Below are positions 26,139-34,208 of a stretch of 34,208 nt of DNA, one piece after another. Numbering within the stretch: the first letter of the stretch is position 1; each line of letters starts with the position of its first letter. The DNA is from JBBIII01 sp037446575 (lineage in GTDB: Bacteria; Bacteroidota; Ignavibacteria; UBA10030). The position numbers and the translations under genes are program-made. The stretch spans positions 1-34,208 of the forward strand of contig JBBIII010000019.1 in the NCBI GenBank assembly GCA_037446575.1, given 5' to 3'. The notes under the pieces are model-generated. The model did not search any database. It was not told the origin of the DNA and saw only the letters and a list, made by a program, of their open reading frames with translations.

Positions 26139-26740
26139 TTATTTTTCTAATTCAACACGCAACAGAAATCCATCATCAGATTTTAATTGAATATCTAACA
26201 ACTTGTCTTTGATTTTTATTTTATTGATTAAGTTAAAGGAACGATTATCATCGCCATTACTTACTAATAAAGGCTGTTTAATATTTGGTATAAATTCAAG
26301 ATCAATTTTTATATTTTTCATATCCTTCGCGCCATTGATGCCAGCTATGTACCAAACATTGCCTTTCCTTCTTGCAATTACCACATCTTTGCCGGGAAAA
26401 CCGCATAAAAATTTTGTTTCATCCCATACAACTGGTATATCCTTCATCAACTTTTTTACTTCTTCCGGGATATTCTCCATGCCGACAGGAACTTCTCCAT
26501 AATGCTGAATACCGGATAAAACAGAACTACGTTAGCAAGCTCGAAACTGTAAGTAGTTTTTCGTTTTATATTCGGGACTTCGCTAAAACAAACAGGAGTA
26601 AAATCCATCGGATCAAAAAGATTGCGAGTGAACGGTATTATTGTGCTATGTTCCGCTTGCTTTTCTGCGTTGTATTGATCAGATGTTACAAAATTAAAAC
26701 CTTTAATTGCTTCCTTAGCTGTGTTATTAGTTATAATAAT
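26139..26740 (-). pseudogene. GH97 family glycoside hydrolase remnant (5'-truncated and frameshifted)
   Basis: Two adjacent reading frames together give about 200 residues matching the C-terminal part of GH97 alpha-glucosidase/galactosidase proteins. The upstream frame reads AEHSTIIPFTRNLFDPMDFTP and continues to ELANVVLFY; the downstream frame reads SGIQHYGEVPVGMENIPEEV and goes on through DIPVVWDETKFL and PGKDVVIARRKGNVWYIAGING. Restoring one base near 26511-26518 (TATCC to TATTCC) joins them. The first two thirds of the gene, with signal peptide and most of the catalytic barrel, are missing: the homology starts at an in-frame stop at 26741-26743, 11 bases past the esterase stop. A 113-residue ORF at 26139-26480 is only a fragment of this remnant. 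Confidence 0.85.
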
Positions 26741-26754
26741 CTATGTATCACCAA

Positions 26755-27885
26755 CTAATTAATCTTTTTTGCAAATAATTCATTTGAATACTGCTGTATT
26801 TTAGCCCCTGTAACTTTGCCTTTATTGTCTATCGCAAAACTCGCATTCAAGAAAGAACCTAATAGATAGAATTCATTTTCCGATGTTGCGCAAAGTTTAA
26901 CGCTAAAATTTTCTTGTGGAAAAACAATAAGCCAGCCGTCTTCAGCCACTATTTTGATTTTTGTGTTAGAATCAATTTCGTACTCACCGGCATAACGTTC
27001 TAATATTTTCTGTTCAATACTTACACATGGCCGCTTAAAAACATATTGCAATCCTCTATTATATCCTTCCGGTTTGGTTCCTGCATGACCGGCGCCTTTA
27101 ATAATTTGAGCTTCCAATTCGAGATTCTTTACTTTGCAATTTCGTATTGCCTCTATTAACCTTTCAAAACCTCCGACATCTTCATACTCACCCATATAAG
27201 CATACACTTTAACAGGTTGAGTTAATTTTGCTTCTGAGAATTTTTCTAAATATTTATACAACGATGCTCTATCCCACGCCCAAGCAGGACTACCTGGAAT
27301 ATATTGATTGAATAAATCGGGTTCTGTTAAGAGAGCAAAGAGTGTGAATAATCCGCCGAATGAGTGACCGGCTAATGAGCGATTATTTTTATCTGTCCGA
27401 AACTTTGAATCTATAAAAGGAATTACTTCTTTCTTGATGAACAAAAGAAATTTTTCAGCGTTTCCGTATTGAGCAGGTTTGCCGTTATCAGTTGGTGTTA
27501 AATCGAAAGCGCGGCGCGTGTCATATTTTGGATTTTCACCGCCCCAGGTAATTCCTACAATAATAACATTCGGCATAAATCCATCATAGTACTGGGTTCC
27601 ATAAATAGATGTTATAAGGGGAAAATCCCACTGGCTATCTAAAAGATAAATAACAGGAAAAGTTCTATTAGTGTCTCCATATCGCTGAGGTAAGTTTATA
27701 TGCAGAACATATTCTTGACCTGTAATAGTGGAATTCATTTTAATGACTTGGGAGCCACCGATTTCAAATTGCGGTAGTTTTTCAATTGCTTGAGCTTCAA
27801 GAATTTCAAAATGAAAAAGTGAAAAGACAATAAACATAATCGCGCTAGCGAACAGACGACGCATTAATTCTGTGTTTGATTCCAT
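26755..27885 (-). CDS. Putative esterase, CE1 / enterochelin-esterase-like
   Basis: A 376-residue alpha/beta-hydrolase. The signal peptide is clear whichever start is used (ATG at 27885 or at 27864, MRRLFASAIMFIVFSL). The nucleophile elbow is LAGHSFGG (Ser175) and the catalytic His is likely in KGAGHAGTKPEG. A C-terminal beta-domain of about 75 residues follows (YAGEYEIDSNTKIKIV). In a xylan locus a CE1-like enzyme could be a feruloyl or acetyl-xylan esterase; siderophore esterases share the fold but nothing here points to iron. It lies 33 bases after the aldo/keto reductase gene. Confidence 0.85.
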   Translation of the reverse strand: MESNTELMRRLFASAIMFIVFSLFHFEILEAQAIEKLPQFEIGGSQVIKMNSTITGQEYVLHINLPQRYGDTNRTFPVIYLLDSQWDFPLITSIYGTQYYDGFMPNVIIVGITWGGENPKYDTRRAFDLTPTDNGKPAQYGNAEKFLLFIKKEVIPFIDSKFRTDKNNRSLAGHSFGGLFTLFALLTEPDLFNQYIPGSPAWAWDRASLYKYLEKFSEAKLTQPVKVYAYMGEYEDVGGFERLIEAIRNCKVKNLELEAQIIKGAGHAGTKPEGYNRGLQYVFKRPCVSIEQKILERYAGEYEIDSNTKIKIVAEDGWLIVFPQENFSVKLCATSENEFYLLGSFLNASFAIDNKGKVTGAKIQQYSNELFAKKIN

Positions 27886-27918
27886 AAACGTTACTTTGTA
27901 TAGTTAATAATTACTATT

Positions 27919-28943
27919 TTAAATTTCACTGCTAACTGCAGGTATTCGTTCTAAAAGATCGCGCATCTCATTCTGATTTTCTTGACCGATTGTAAAAGCG
28001 TCGACGCAATCAAGCCCGAGAACAAATTTAAGACAATCATCTACTTTGTGGCGCAATTTGCCAGCGCCAAAAATTTTCATGCCGATTATTCCCTTGCCAT
28101 CTGAATGCATCTTTTTTAGAATCGAAACTACTTTGGGAACTTCTGCATCCATATCAATCCCGTCTTGATTAATTCTTGCCATATCAATCTGCACCCAATC
28201 GGAATTTGCGGCGGCTTCTAATGCGCCAAGTGAATGACAAGAGACACCGTAAGCGCGCACGATTCCATCTTCCCGCGCTTTTGATAAAACTTCCATCGCT
28301 CCTTGTTTTTTCTCTATCCACTTCGAATCTGTCATAAAATGCAATAAAATAATATCAATATAATCAGTTTCGATTTCTTCTCGAAAGCGATCTAAATCCG
28401 ACTTCATCTCTTCTGCGGTTGTCGCGTGAGTTTTTGTCAGAATAACAACTTTTTCGCGTGGAACGCTTTTCAATGCTTCTTTTAGATGCGGATGCGAACC
28501 GTAGGAGTCTGCCGAATCCCAAAAATTTATGCCAAGATCATAAGCGGCATTTAGCATTCCTGCCAATCCCTTTAATCCTAAATTTCTTGTTTGTCTTGAA
28601 CTAGACCTAAATCCGCTTGTACCGGTTCCCATTGCAAGTCGTGAAACTTTTATTCCTGTNNNNNNNNNNNNNNNNNNNNNNNNNNNNNNNNNNNNNNNNN
28701 NNNNNNNNNNNNNNNNNNNNNNNNNNNNNNNNNNNNNNNNNNNNNNNNNNNNNNNNNNNACCTAAATCCGCTTGTACCGGTTCCCATTGCAAGTCGTGAA
28801 ACTTTTATTCCTGTCGTTCCAAGCGTTACAAGGTCGCTGGCATATTTCTTAACCGACTCCTCCGCGAGGATTTTCATCAACGGTGTAAAAGCTAAAACAC
28901 CGACAGTTGCTGATGTGTATTTAAAGAAGTCTCTTCGTTTCAT
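27919..28943 (-). CDS. Tat-exported aldo/keto reductase, split by an assembly gap
   Basis: Two open segments (stop at 27919, start at 28943) are parts of one gene. Between them lie 100 N and a 55-base exact duplication; removing the N and one copy gives a continuous 289-residue protein in frame. The twin-arginine signal is KRRDFFKYTSATVGVLAF. The AKR tetrad is Asp91 and Tyr96 (FWDSADSYG), Lys119 (VILTKTH) and His150 (IILLHFM). The substrate is not evident; Tat-exported members are common in Bacteroidota sugar loci. It lies between the methyltransferase gene and the esterase gene. Confidence 0.88.
28605..28814. other. Scaffold gap with 55-bp duplicated flanks
   Basis: Bases 28605-28659 and 28760-28814 are identical, and 28660-28759 is exactly 100 N, the conventional length for a gap of unknown size. 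This is the pattern left when two contigs that really overlap by a k-mer were joined with a gap. The coding frame of the aldo/keto reductase is restored by collapsing the repeat. Confidence 0.95.
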
Positions 28944-29005
28944 AAAAACATCGCTTTTAATAGAACACTGATTACTCTGAAAAAAAGATTTACACAGATT
29001 ATTAT

Positions 29006-30031
29006 TTATTTTCTGACTGCATTAATGAAAGCTTTAATATTTTCCGAGCTTACTGCTGGCGGCATACCGCCACCACAAGAAAATATTACTCTTGATTTAT
29101 CTGATAAGGAATTTACAAGCTCGGTTGTAACTTGTGTTACTTTTGCAACATCGCCGCTTGCAAGAACATCTCTCGGCGGAATATTTCCCAACATCGTTAC
29201 CTTATTTTTTGTCAATTCTTTAAGTTCGTTTAAGGTAATTTCAAATCCCATATTAAATAAATTCACACCGAATTCAGGTAAAAGCGGAGCAGATACTTTG
29301 CATGGCGCATCGTTATGCAGGAATTTAACAGAAACATTCGCATCGTACAACTCCTTAAAGTATGGTAATCCGAAAGTTCTGAACTCTTCTTCACCCATAA
29401 ATCCAATTATATCATCAAGCATTAGAATTCCATCAATCGAAGGGAATGTCTCCATTTGCAAGTGCAACCAATCTTTAAGATAGTCTGTAATTTTTCTCAT
29501 TAGCTCATGAGCTTTTTCTGGTTGCATCATCATTGTTGTAAGAAATTCTGTAGAGCCCATAAGATAGCTTGCAATATTAAGAGGACCGCGTGCAACAGCG
29601 AATCTAATTTTATGTCCTGCCGCTTCTATTTTAGGTTGAGCAAGTTTCAGCCGATTCAACACAAACGGAAGAAATCCATCAGTCTTAGGATTGGGTTGAG
29701 GAAGATTTTCAATATCATCTACCGAATTAATTACTTTATGTGCATGTGGAAATTCATTAGCTGGAAATGTACATCTTGCTCCAAACGCTGAAGGTTCTGT
29801 GCACATACCATACTCCGACCAGAATCCCGGTAAAAACATTACATCGGGAAAATCATTAAGGGCTTTTAGATTTGCGTTAAGCCACAGCTCATCATTAGTA
29901 AAATAATCAAGTATGTTAATGCCGTACCAATTCGGAAGCCATGGACAATCAATAATGAATCCAACCGGTAAAGGATTTAATATTTCTCCATTAATAACTC
30001 TTTTTAACATTTCCCATTGTTTGTCTGTCAT
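29006..30031 (-). CDS. Uroporphyrinogen-decarboxylase-family methyltransferase (MtaA/MtbA-like)
   Basis: A 341-residue TIM-barrel protein of the URO-D superfamily. It lacks the N-terminal substrate-binding signature of true HemE enzymes and instead shows the zinc-ligand arrangement of corrinoid methyltransferases: His239 and Cys244 in FLHNDAPCK, and Cys319 in FSCGGGMPP. Such proteins move methyl groups between a methylated substrate or a thiol and a corrinoid protein. No corrinoid-binding protein is in the window. An AAGGAA site lies before the ATG. The neighbour upstream is a B12 reactivation-domain protein, which supports a cobamide-dependent role. True substrate is unknown. Confidence 0.82.
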   Translation of the reverse strand: MTDKQWEMLKRVINGEILNPLPVGFIIDCPWLPNWYGINILDYFTNDELWLNANLKALNDFPDVMFLPGFWSEYGMCTEPSAFGARCTFPANEFPHAHKVINSVDDIENLPQPNPKTDGFLPFVLNRLKLAQPKIEAAGHKIRFAVARGPLNIASYLMGSTEFLTTMMMQPEKAHELMRKITDYLKDWLHLQMETFPSIDGILMLDDIIGFMGEEEFRTFGLPYFKELYDANVSVKFLHNDAPCKVSAPLLPEFGVNLFNMGFEITLNELKELTKNKVTMLGNIPPRDVLASGDVAKVTQVTTELVNSLSDKSRVIFSCGGGMPPAVSSENIKAFINAVRK

Positions 30032-30104
30032 AATATTTTCCTTAAAATACTTTCCAACGTTATTTAAATTTTACTTTATAATGATTCATATCTCTTAAAT
30101 TAAG

Positions 30105-30221
30105 AGGTTGTCTAAAAAGTTGTCATTCCCGCGAAAGCGGGAATCTTAGTTGTCGTTTTCAGGTAAGATTCCCAATAAAAACATTTGGGAATGACAAGAT
30201 CTCTTACTTTTTGGTCAACCA
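30105..30221. repeat. MITE-like element with ATTCCC/GGGAAT hairpins
   Basis: The element contains the perfect hairpin ATTCCCGC-gaaa-GCGGGAAT (30126-30145) and a second ATTCCC / GGGAAT pair further right (about 30169-30193). Its ends are alike in inverse orientation: GGTTGTCTAAAAAGT on the left and ACTTTTTGGTCAACC on the right, each joined to TGTCATTCCC or its complement. The 20-base hairpin fits the ATTCCC-N8-GGGAAT form of Neisseria dRS3 repeats, a similarity in pattern only. It lies in the 220-base gap between the methyltransferase and reactivation-domain genes. Confidence 0.65.
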
Positions 30222-30251
30222 CTTTTTCAAAAAAAAGATTTTTAATTGGAT

Positions 30252-31019
30252 TCATAAACCACTATTCGCATTTCTTTTTTTGCGCTCTTCCTTCGCGGTC
30301 AGTATTATTCTATAAGTACAATCTTTTACTCCGCATGTATCACAAATATAATTCATTTTTTTGACTTGTCTACCAATTCCAATTATTCCGCTAACAGATT
30401 TTATTGGTAGCATTAATGCCGAGTCTGTTATTGTAATGCCGCAAAAATTTTCCGGGAGAAATGAAAATAAAATATGTTGCTCAGCAACAGACCAGTTACA
30501 ATAACCGGGACTGTAGCGATTAGTAATATTCAAGTTCTGCAGTTTCATCTGTTCTCCAAGTGCATCGTGTAAAACATCTGCGGCTTGCTCAACCGCTTCC
30601 GATGCGACTGTATTTACTACATAGCTATATGGCACATCTCCTTCGGATGCAAGTTGTTTTGACCAATTTTCCATCTCATCGCCGATAGTACATACAAATA
30701 TGGCAACTCTGTCAGCTTTTTTAAATTGACTTGCAATAATTCCCTGTGTTTGAACAAACTTCCCGCCAATTTCAAATCCATCGTTCCTGCCCTCAATTCT
30801 CCTTACATCAATAACGCTGTAGCCAGCTTGGATTTTACATTTTTCTGGTAACAAAGCTATTACGTTGTTCACCAATTCTTCAAAATGATCAGGCATTACT
30901 CCGTCTGTGTATCCTAGTGAACGCGCGATAGTTTTTATATCAATGGAAATCAATTCAAATGGTACAGATACTTTAGTAACATCATTGATCGTTTCAATGC
31001 CCATAGATGAAAAATCCAA
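30252..31019 (-). CDS. MetH-activation-domain protein (B12 reactivation)
   Basis: A 255-residue protein matching the reactivation domain of cobalamin-dependent methionine synthase. The key stretch is NRYSPGYCNWSVAEQHILFS, with DSALMLPIKSVSGIIGIG further on and a Cys-containing tail CDTCGVKDCTYR. In MetH this domain binds SAM and reactivates oxidised cob(II)alamin. Stand-alone versions serve split MetH proteins or corrinoid methyltransferases. The longest frame starts with TTG at 31019, seven bases past the deacetylase stop; an ATG at 31004 is an alternative and neither has a clear ribosome-binding site. The adjacent URO-D-type methyltransferase is its likely partner. Confidence 0.87.
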   Translation of the reverse strand: MDFSSMGIETINDVTKVSVPFELISIDIKTIARSLGYTDGVMPDHFEELVNNVIALLPEKCKIQAGYSVIDVRRIEGRNDGFEIGGKFVQTQGIIASQFKKADRVAIFVCTIGDEMENWSKQLASEGDVPYSYVVNTVASEAVEQAADVLHDALGEQMKLQNLNITNRYSPGYCNWSVAEQHILFSFLPENFCGITITDSALMLPIKSVSGIIGIGRQVKKMNYICDTCGVKDCTYRIILTAKEERKKRNANSGL

Positions 31020-31026
31020 ATACTTT

Positions 31027-32337
31027 TTATCTAATAACTGTAAGTTTTTTTGTTTCTACATACCGCCCGGCTTGTAAGCGATAGAAGTACATTCCGCTTG
31101 CATAGTTTTTCGGCTGCCAATTAAGAATATGTTCGCCCGCCGATTGATATCCAGCAACAAGAGTTTCAAGCTCTTGTCCAAAAAGATTATACATTTTCAA
31201 TGTTACGTCTGTTGATGTATTCAAATAATATTTTATTGTGGTTGAAGGATTAAATGGATTTGGAAAATTCTGCATAAGATATGGGCGTGATGGAAATTCG
31301 CTTGACTCAATCATAACATTTGTGATTCCACTTCTGCTAATAATCACATCGCCGCCATCAGGCACTACATCAAACATTAAGTATTTGATGGAATTAACTT
31401 CAACTATTTTGACTTCAATATTTTTATCACTTTGAGTAATTGACGCGCCAGCCCAATTTTGCGGTAAGGGGCGGCGTATAGTTATAGGATAATTGTAAAT
31501 GGAATCTGGCAATTGATCTGTAACGCTCAGAGTATAAATGCTGTCTCGATTTGATAATTCACGCACAGATGCGCTATTTCTCTCTTTAATGTATCGAGCT
31601 ACATTGCCAAATGTGGAGACCCAATATTTATTTGGATATTTTGATAACGAATCGAGTGTTCCTCTTAAATTTCCAGAAGTAACAGGCGAATATCCTCCAT
31701 CATTATCAATTCCGTGGAGAAGGAAAACAACCCAACCGTTAATTGAGGCGGCGGCATCGGCTCGCGCTTTGAAATGAGCCGGCGTTGTTATAGAACTTTG
31801 AGTTCCACAAAGATAGGAACTAATTCGCATAAAATTAGACGGAGTGCTTGGCTCTGTAACTCCTGAACAGGTTCTTGCGGCTATATAGTACTTTTCACAT
31901 ACCGAATCTTTTCCTGTTGCGCAAAATGGATAGGCAAACGTAATGCATTTTTGACCTTGTATACGAGAATTTATTTCTGCTTGAGAATTTTGTAATTCAG
32001 TATTCTGATTTTCAATTGATAATGAACTAAAATTTGCATGCGACATTGTATGACTTGCAATTTCATGCCCTTGATTAGCAGCTGTTTGCAGCGCTGTCCA
32101 ATTCGGGCTCCAATTAATAACCGGGAATAATGTCATTTTAAAACCGAATTCATTAAACATCGGTATAGCGATAGCAGGTTGGTTGGAAGTCCAATCATCA
32201 AATGTAAAGCTCACCGCACAAGAGCGGAACCCTTGCCATCTTCCAACTTCATACGGCGGATCAACGGTCTGAGAATTACTTAAATTATAAAAAAACATTA
32301 GTGATGCTAATAAAAATGGTTTTAAAAACTGTTCCAT
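31027..32337 (-). CDS. Polysaccharide deacetylase (CE4) with T9SS type A sorting domain
   Basis: A 436-residue secreted esterase. After a signal peptide (1-22) comes a NodB-homology domain: SFTFDDW (Asp47 and metal-ligand Asp48) and SHTMSH (His96, His100) give the Asp-His-His metal triad, and FAYPFC is the motif-3 region. A middle beta-domain (about 255-345) precedes the sorting domain (about 350-436, NFPNPFNPSTTIKYYL to KKLTVIR), so the protein is exported by the type IX system and probably anchored at the surface. CE4 enzymes remove acetyl groups from xylan, chitin or peptidoglycan; the neighbours favour xylan. Confidence 0.9.
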   Translation of the reverse strand: MEQFLKPFLLASLMFFYNLSNSQTVDPPYEVGRWQGFRSCAVSFTFDDWTSNQPAIAIPMFNEFGFKMTLFPVINWSPNWTALQTAANQGHEIASHTMSHANFSSLSIENQNTELQNSQAEINSRIQGQKCITFAYPFCATGKDSVCEKYYIAARTCSGVTEPSTPSNFMRISSYLCGTQSSITTPAHFKARADAAASINGWVVFLLHGIDNDGGYSPVTSGNLRGTLDSLSKYPNKYWVSTFGNVARYIKERNSASVRELSNRDSIYTLSVTDQLPDSIYNYPITIRRPLPQNWAGASITQSDKNIEVKIVEVNSIKYLMFDVVPDGGDVIISRSGITNVMIESSEFPSRPYLMQNFPNPFNPSTTIKYYLNTSTDVTLKMYNLFGQELETLVAGYQSAGEHILNWQPKNYASGMYFYRLQAGRYVETKKLTVIR

Positions 32338-32352
32338 AAATTACTGTTCCTT

Positions 32353-34208
32353 TTATTTTATGTTATCGGTTCTAAAGGGCGAAACAGGCAATCCTTCTTT
32401 ATTGTACAGATTCGCTCCTTCAGGGTTATTTGCCCAAGCATATCTTACTGCAACAGGATTTTTAATTTTATCGTTCCAAACAACAACTTTTCCATTTTCA
32501 ATTTTTGCTTTTGCCCAAACAAAATTTCCATCAGCACTGGATATTGCGAAGTATTTTAATTCTCTGCCGCCTTTCACAGTTAATCCACTGCCGCAATGAT
32601 CAAAAGAGATAATAATTTGATTTCTGTTGATCTCCATTGATTTATAAATTGGACCTGAAAATACTATTGAGTCATCTCCGTAAGCAATTTTTTGCGCCGA
32701 AATAGCAAGTCGTTTGCCGACATCTTTTTTGTTCAAAGGATGAACATCGTTCCATTCACCAAGATCAATAGCAATTGCAATTCCTGTTTTGGGAAGCGAA
32801 AGAGCTTTCATCTGAATTTCTCTAAATCTCGCCCAGCCGCCATCAGATGGTTGTTTTTGAGCTTCTAAGAAATTTGGCAGTTGAACAAAAAGAAATGGGA
32901 AATCGCCTTGATTCCAACTTTTTCGCCAATTGTTTATTAGAGCGGGAAATAAGGTTTTATACTCTTCAGCGCGTGATACATTGGATTCACCTTGATACCA
33001 AATGACTCCCTTGATTTTAAAATTAAGATGAGGATGTATCATTGCATTGTATAAACCTGCCGGCTTCCAGCGAACAAAAGTTTGACTTGCTAAAGGTTCC
33101 ATAACACAACCGAGGCGATATTTCCAATCACCTTTCAAATTAATAGTCATTCCACCTACATTTATCTCATAAGGTTTATCCGGAACAAATCCGCCTTCGC
33201 CTTGTTCGTTGATGACTCTAACTACAATAATATTTTTCCCTTTTTTCAAAACGCCTGCTGGAATTTCGTACCTGCGCGGCGGATATTGATAGCCGGTTGT
33301 TCCGACAAAAACACCATTGACAAAAACGGAATCGGCATCTACAATTCTCCCTAAATTTAATTTTGCCGGCAACCCTGCCGCTGAGGATGGAATTCGAAAT
33401 TCTTTTCTGAACCACACTACACCATTTACATTTCCAAGTTTAGTGTTTGACCAATAACCGGGAATTTTCATCAACGACCATTTAGAAGTATTTAATAATG
33501 GATCCTTCCACGATGTGTGAGATAGATAGTAGCCTTCGTCTTTTTCGTTTAATAGTTTGTACCAAGCTTGAATTCTTACCCTATCCTGACTTTCAATTTT
33601 AGCAATAAGACTACCGTCTTTGAATTTTTGAAGTTCTTCAAAATGATTTGGAAATTGTTTTAAAGCTTCCTCGCTCATAAAAGCTTCTGCCGGAGCGCCG
33701 CCTAAACTCGCATTTATTAATCCGATTGGAATTTTGTACTTATCGTATAGCTCCTTTGCAAAAAAATATCCAACCGCTGTGAATGATAGAATATTTTTTG
33801 GATTTGCTTTCTGCCAGCTTCCGGCTGATAAATCCTTTTGCGGCTCATTAAAGTTATATTTATCAGGGACTTCAAAATGACGGATGAAATTATTTTCGGA
33901 GTTAGCAATTTCAGTTTCATAAATCGGGCTAACTCGCTTCATCGGCAGTTCCATATTCGATTGCCCGGAACAAATCCAAACATCGCCAATTAATATGTCG
34001 TTGATAATAATTGTATCAGAAGCGGATATTGACATTGAATAAGGTCCGCCCGCTGGCGATGGCGCTAATTCAACTTTCCAATTTCCTAATGAATCGGCTG
34101 ATGTTTGATAAACAGAATCAATAAAACGAATAGAAATCTTTTCATTTTTCGCCGCCCAACCCCAGATTTGCACGGCAGATTCTCTCTGCAAAACCATACC
34201 ATCGCTGA
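32353..34208 (-). CDS. SASA-family O-acetylesterase (CE20-like), 5' end off the window
   Basis: At least 614 residues of a sialate-O-acetylesterase-domain protein. The frame stays open upstream of the ATG at 34197 (it reads SDG before MVLQRES, matching the usual SDGMVLQR opening), so the true start lies beyond the edge. The catalytic Ser is in CSGQSNMELPM (Ser80 from the visible ATG) and the Asp/His pair is in EWNDVHPLNKKD. A jelly-roll domain is inserted in the middle (about 225-340: VNGVVWFRKEFRIP, LNLGRIVDADSVFVNGVFVG), as in CE20 acetylxylan esterases. It is the first gene seen of the minus-strand locus and stops 16 bases before the deacetylase start. Confidence 0.9.
   Translation of the reverse strand, partial: SDGMVLQRESAVQIWGWAAKNEKISIRFIDSVYQTSADSLGNWKVELAPSPAGGPYSMSISASDTIIINDILIGDVWICSGQSNMELPMKRVSPIYETEIANSENNFIRHFEVPDKYNFNEPQKDLSAGSWQKANPKNILSFTAVGYFFAKELYDKYKIPIGLINASLGGAPAEAFMSEEALKQFPNHFEELQKFKDGSLIAKIESQDRVRIQAWYKLLNEKDEGYYLSHTSWKDPLLNTSKWSLMKIPGYWSNTKLGNVNGVVWFRKEFRIPSSAAGLPAKLNLGRIVDADSVFVNGVFVGTTGYQYPPRRYEIPAGVLKKGKNIIVVRVINEQGEGGFVPDKPYEINVGGMTINLKGDWKYRLGCVMEPLASQTFVRWKPAGLYNAMIHPHLNFKIKGVIWYQGESNVSRAEEYKTLFPALINNWRKSWNQGDFPFLFVQLPNFLEAQKQPSDGGWARFREIQMKALSLPKTGIAIAIDLGEWNDVHPLNKKDVGKRLAISAQKIAYGDDSIVFSGPIYKSMEINRNQIIISFDHCGSGLTVKGGRELKYFAISSADGNFVWAKAKIENGKVVVWNDKIKNPVAVRYAWANNPEGANLYNKEGLPVSPFRTDNIK

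Noticed and set aside
26500..26525. Programmed frameshift in the GH97 gene
   Set aside because: The site (TTTTATCC) is not a typical slippery heptamer with a following structure, and the gene also lacks its 5' two thirds, so decay is simpler.
26372..26758. 128-residue plus-strand open frame over the GH97 remnant
   Set aside because: The opposite strand carries clear GH97 homology in two frames; the plus frame is a shadow with no family resemblance.
28605..28943. Tandem duplication of the aldo/keto reductase gene
   Set aside because: Only 55 bases are duplicated, exactly flanking a 100-N gap; the frames join when collapsed.
29025..29483. 152-residue plus-strand open frame opposite the methyltransferase gene
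   Set aside because: It lies wholly within a well-supported minus-strand gene with conserved motifs, and has no recognisable domain.
1..34208. CRISPR array, tRNA, rRNA or cobalamin riboswitch
   Set aside because: No regularly spaced repeats, no cloverleaf with recognisable TPsiC arm and no B12-box-like sequence was noticed by eye; a covariance-model scan would be decisive.

Overview
The window looks like a chromosomal (probably metagenome-assembled) piece of an AT-rich member of the Ignavibacteria / Bacteroidota-Chlorobi lineage. Two secreted proteins end in type IX secretion (T9SS) type A sorting domains with the YPNPFNPST / FPNPFNPST signature common in that group, and a third gene encodes a T9SS plug-domain (DUF5103) protein. 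One scaffold gap of 100 N is present (28660-28759).

Left part (1-7.7 kb): a minus-strand operon for a MacAB-TolC-like tripartite exporter, in transcription order TolC-like channel, membrane-fusion protein, TPR protein, ATPase, FtsX/MacB permease and a second permease. A four-helix-bundle (S23) gene bracketed by short inverted repeats sits between the two permeases. A structured non-coding stretch lies 3' of the operon. From 7.9 to 10 kb there are three poorly characterised membrane or exported proteins, one of which looks like a truncated YIP1-family protein.

Centre (10.1-18.1 kb): a tightly packed minus-strand housekeeping operon (HAD phosphatase, T9SS plug-domain protein, Gfo/Idh oxidoreductase, CCA-adding-type nucleotidyltransferase), a DUF4382 lipoprotein, a plus-strand RlmI-type rRNA methyltransferase, a barrel-like outer-membrane protein, and a REP-associated tyrosine transposase (RAYT) tightly bracketed by an inverted pair of REP-like palindromes.

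Right part (18.4-34.2 kb): a plant-polysaccharide (glucuronoxylan/cellulose-type) utilisation locus. It has a T9SS-secreted CBM9-like protein, a divergent AraC regulator, then a long minus-strand series: SASA/CE20-like acetylesterase (running off the right edge), T9SS-anchored CE4 deacetylase, MetH-reactivation-domain protein, UroD-type methyltransferase, Tat-exported aldo/keto reductase, CE1-like esterase, a GH97 remnant, GH9, GH30 (subfamily-8-like glucuronoxylanase) and GH105. Deacetylases, an esterase, an endo-xylanase-type enzyme with the 4-O-methylglucuronate-recognition motif, a GH9 and a GH105 would together de-esterify and cut a decorated xylan. The adjacent corrinoid-type methyltransferase and B12-reactivation protein raise the possibility that methyl groups of the glycan are also harvested; this is a hypothesis.

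Most unusual items: a roughly 30-nt palindrome inserted in frame in the sorting domain of the CBM9 protein; the RAYT/REP pair; two related 14-15 bp-stem hairpins 18 kb apart, each just 3' of a gene; the S23 cassette inside an exporter operon; the decayed GH97; the corrinoid pair in a xylan locus; and a 55-bp duplication around the N gap that is almost certainly an assembly artefact splitting one intact gene. No rRNA, tRNA or CRISPR array was recognised.
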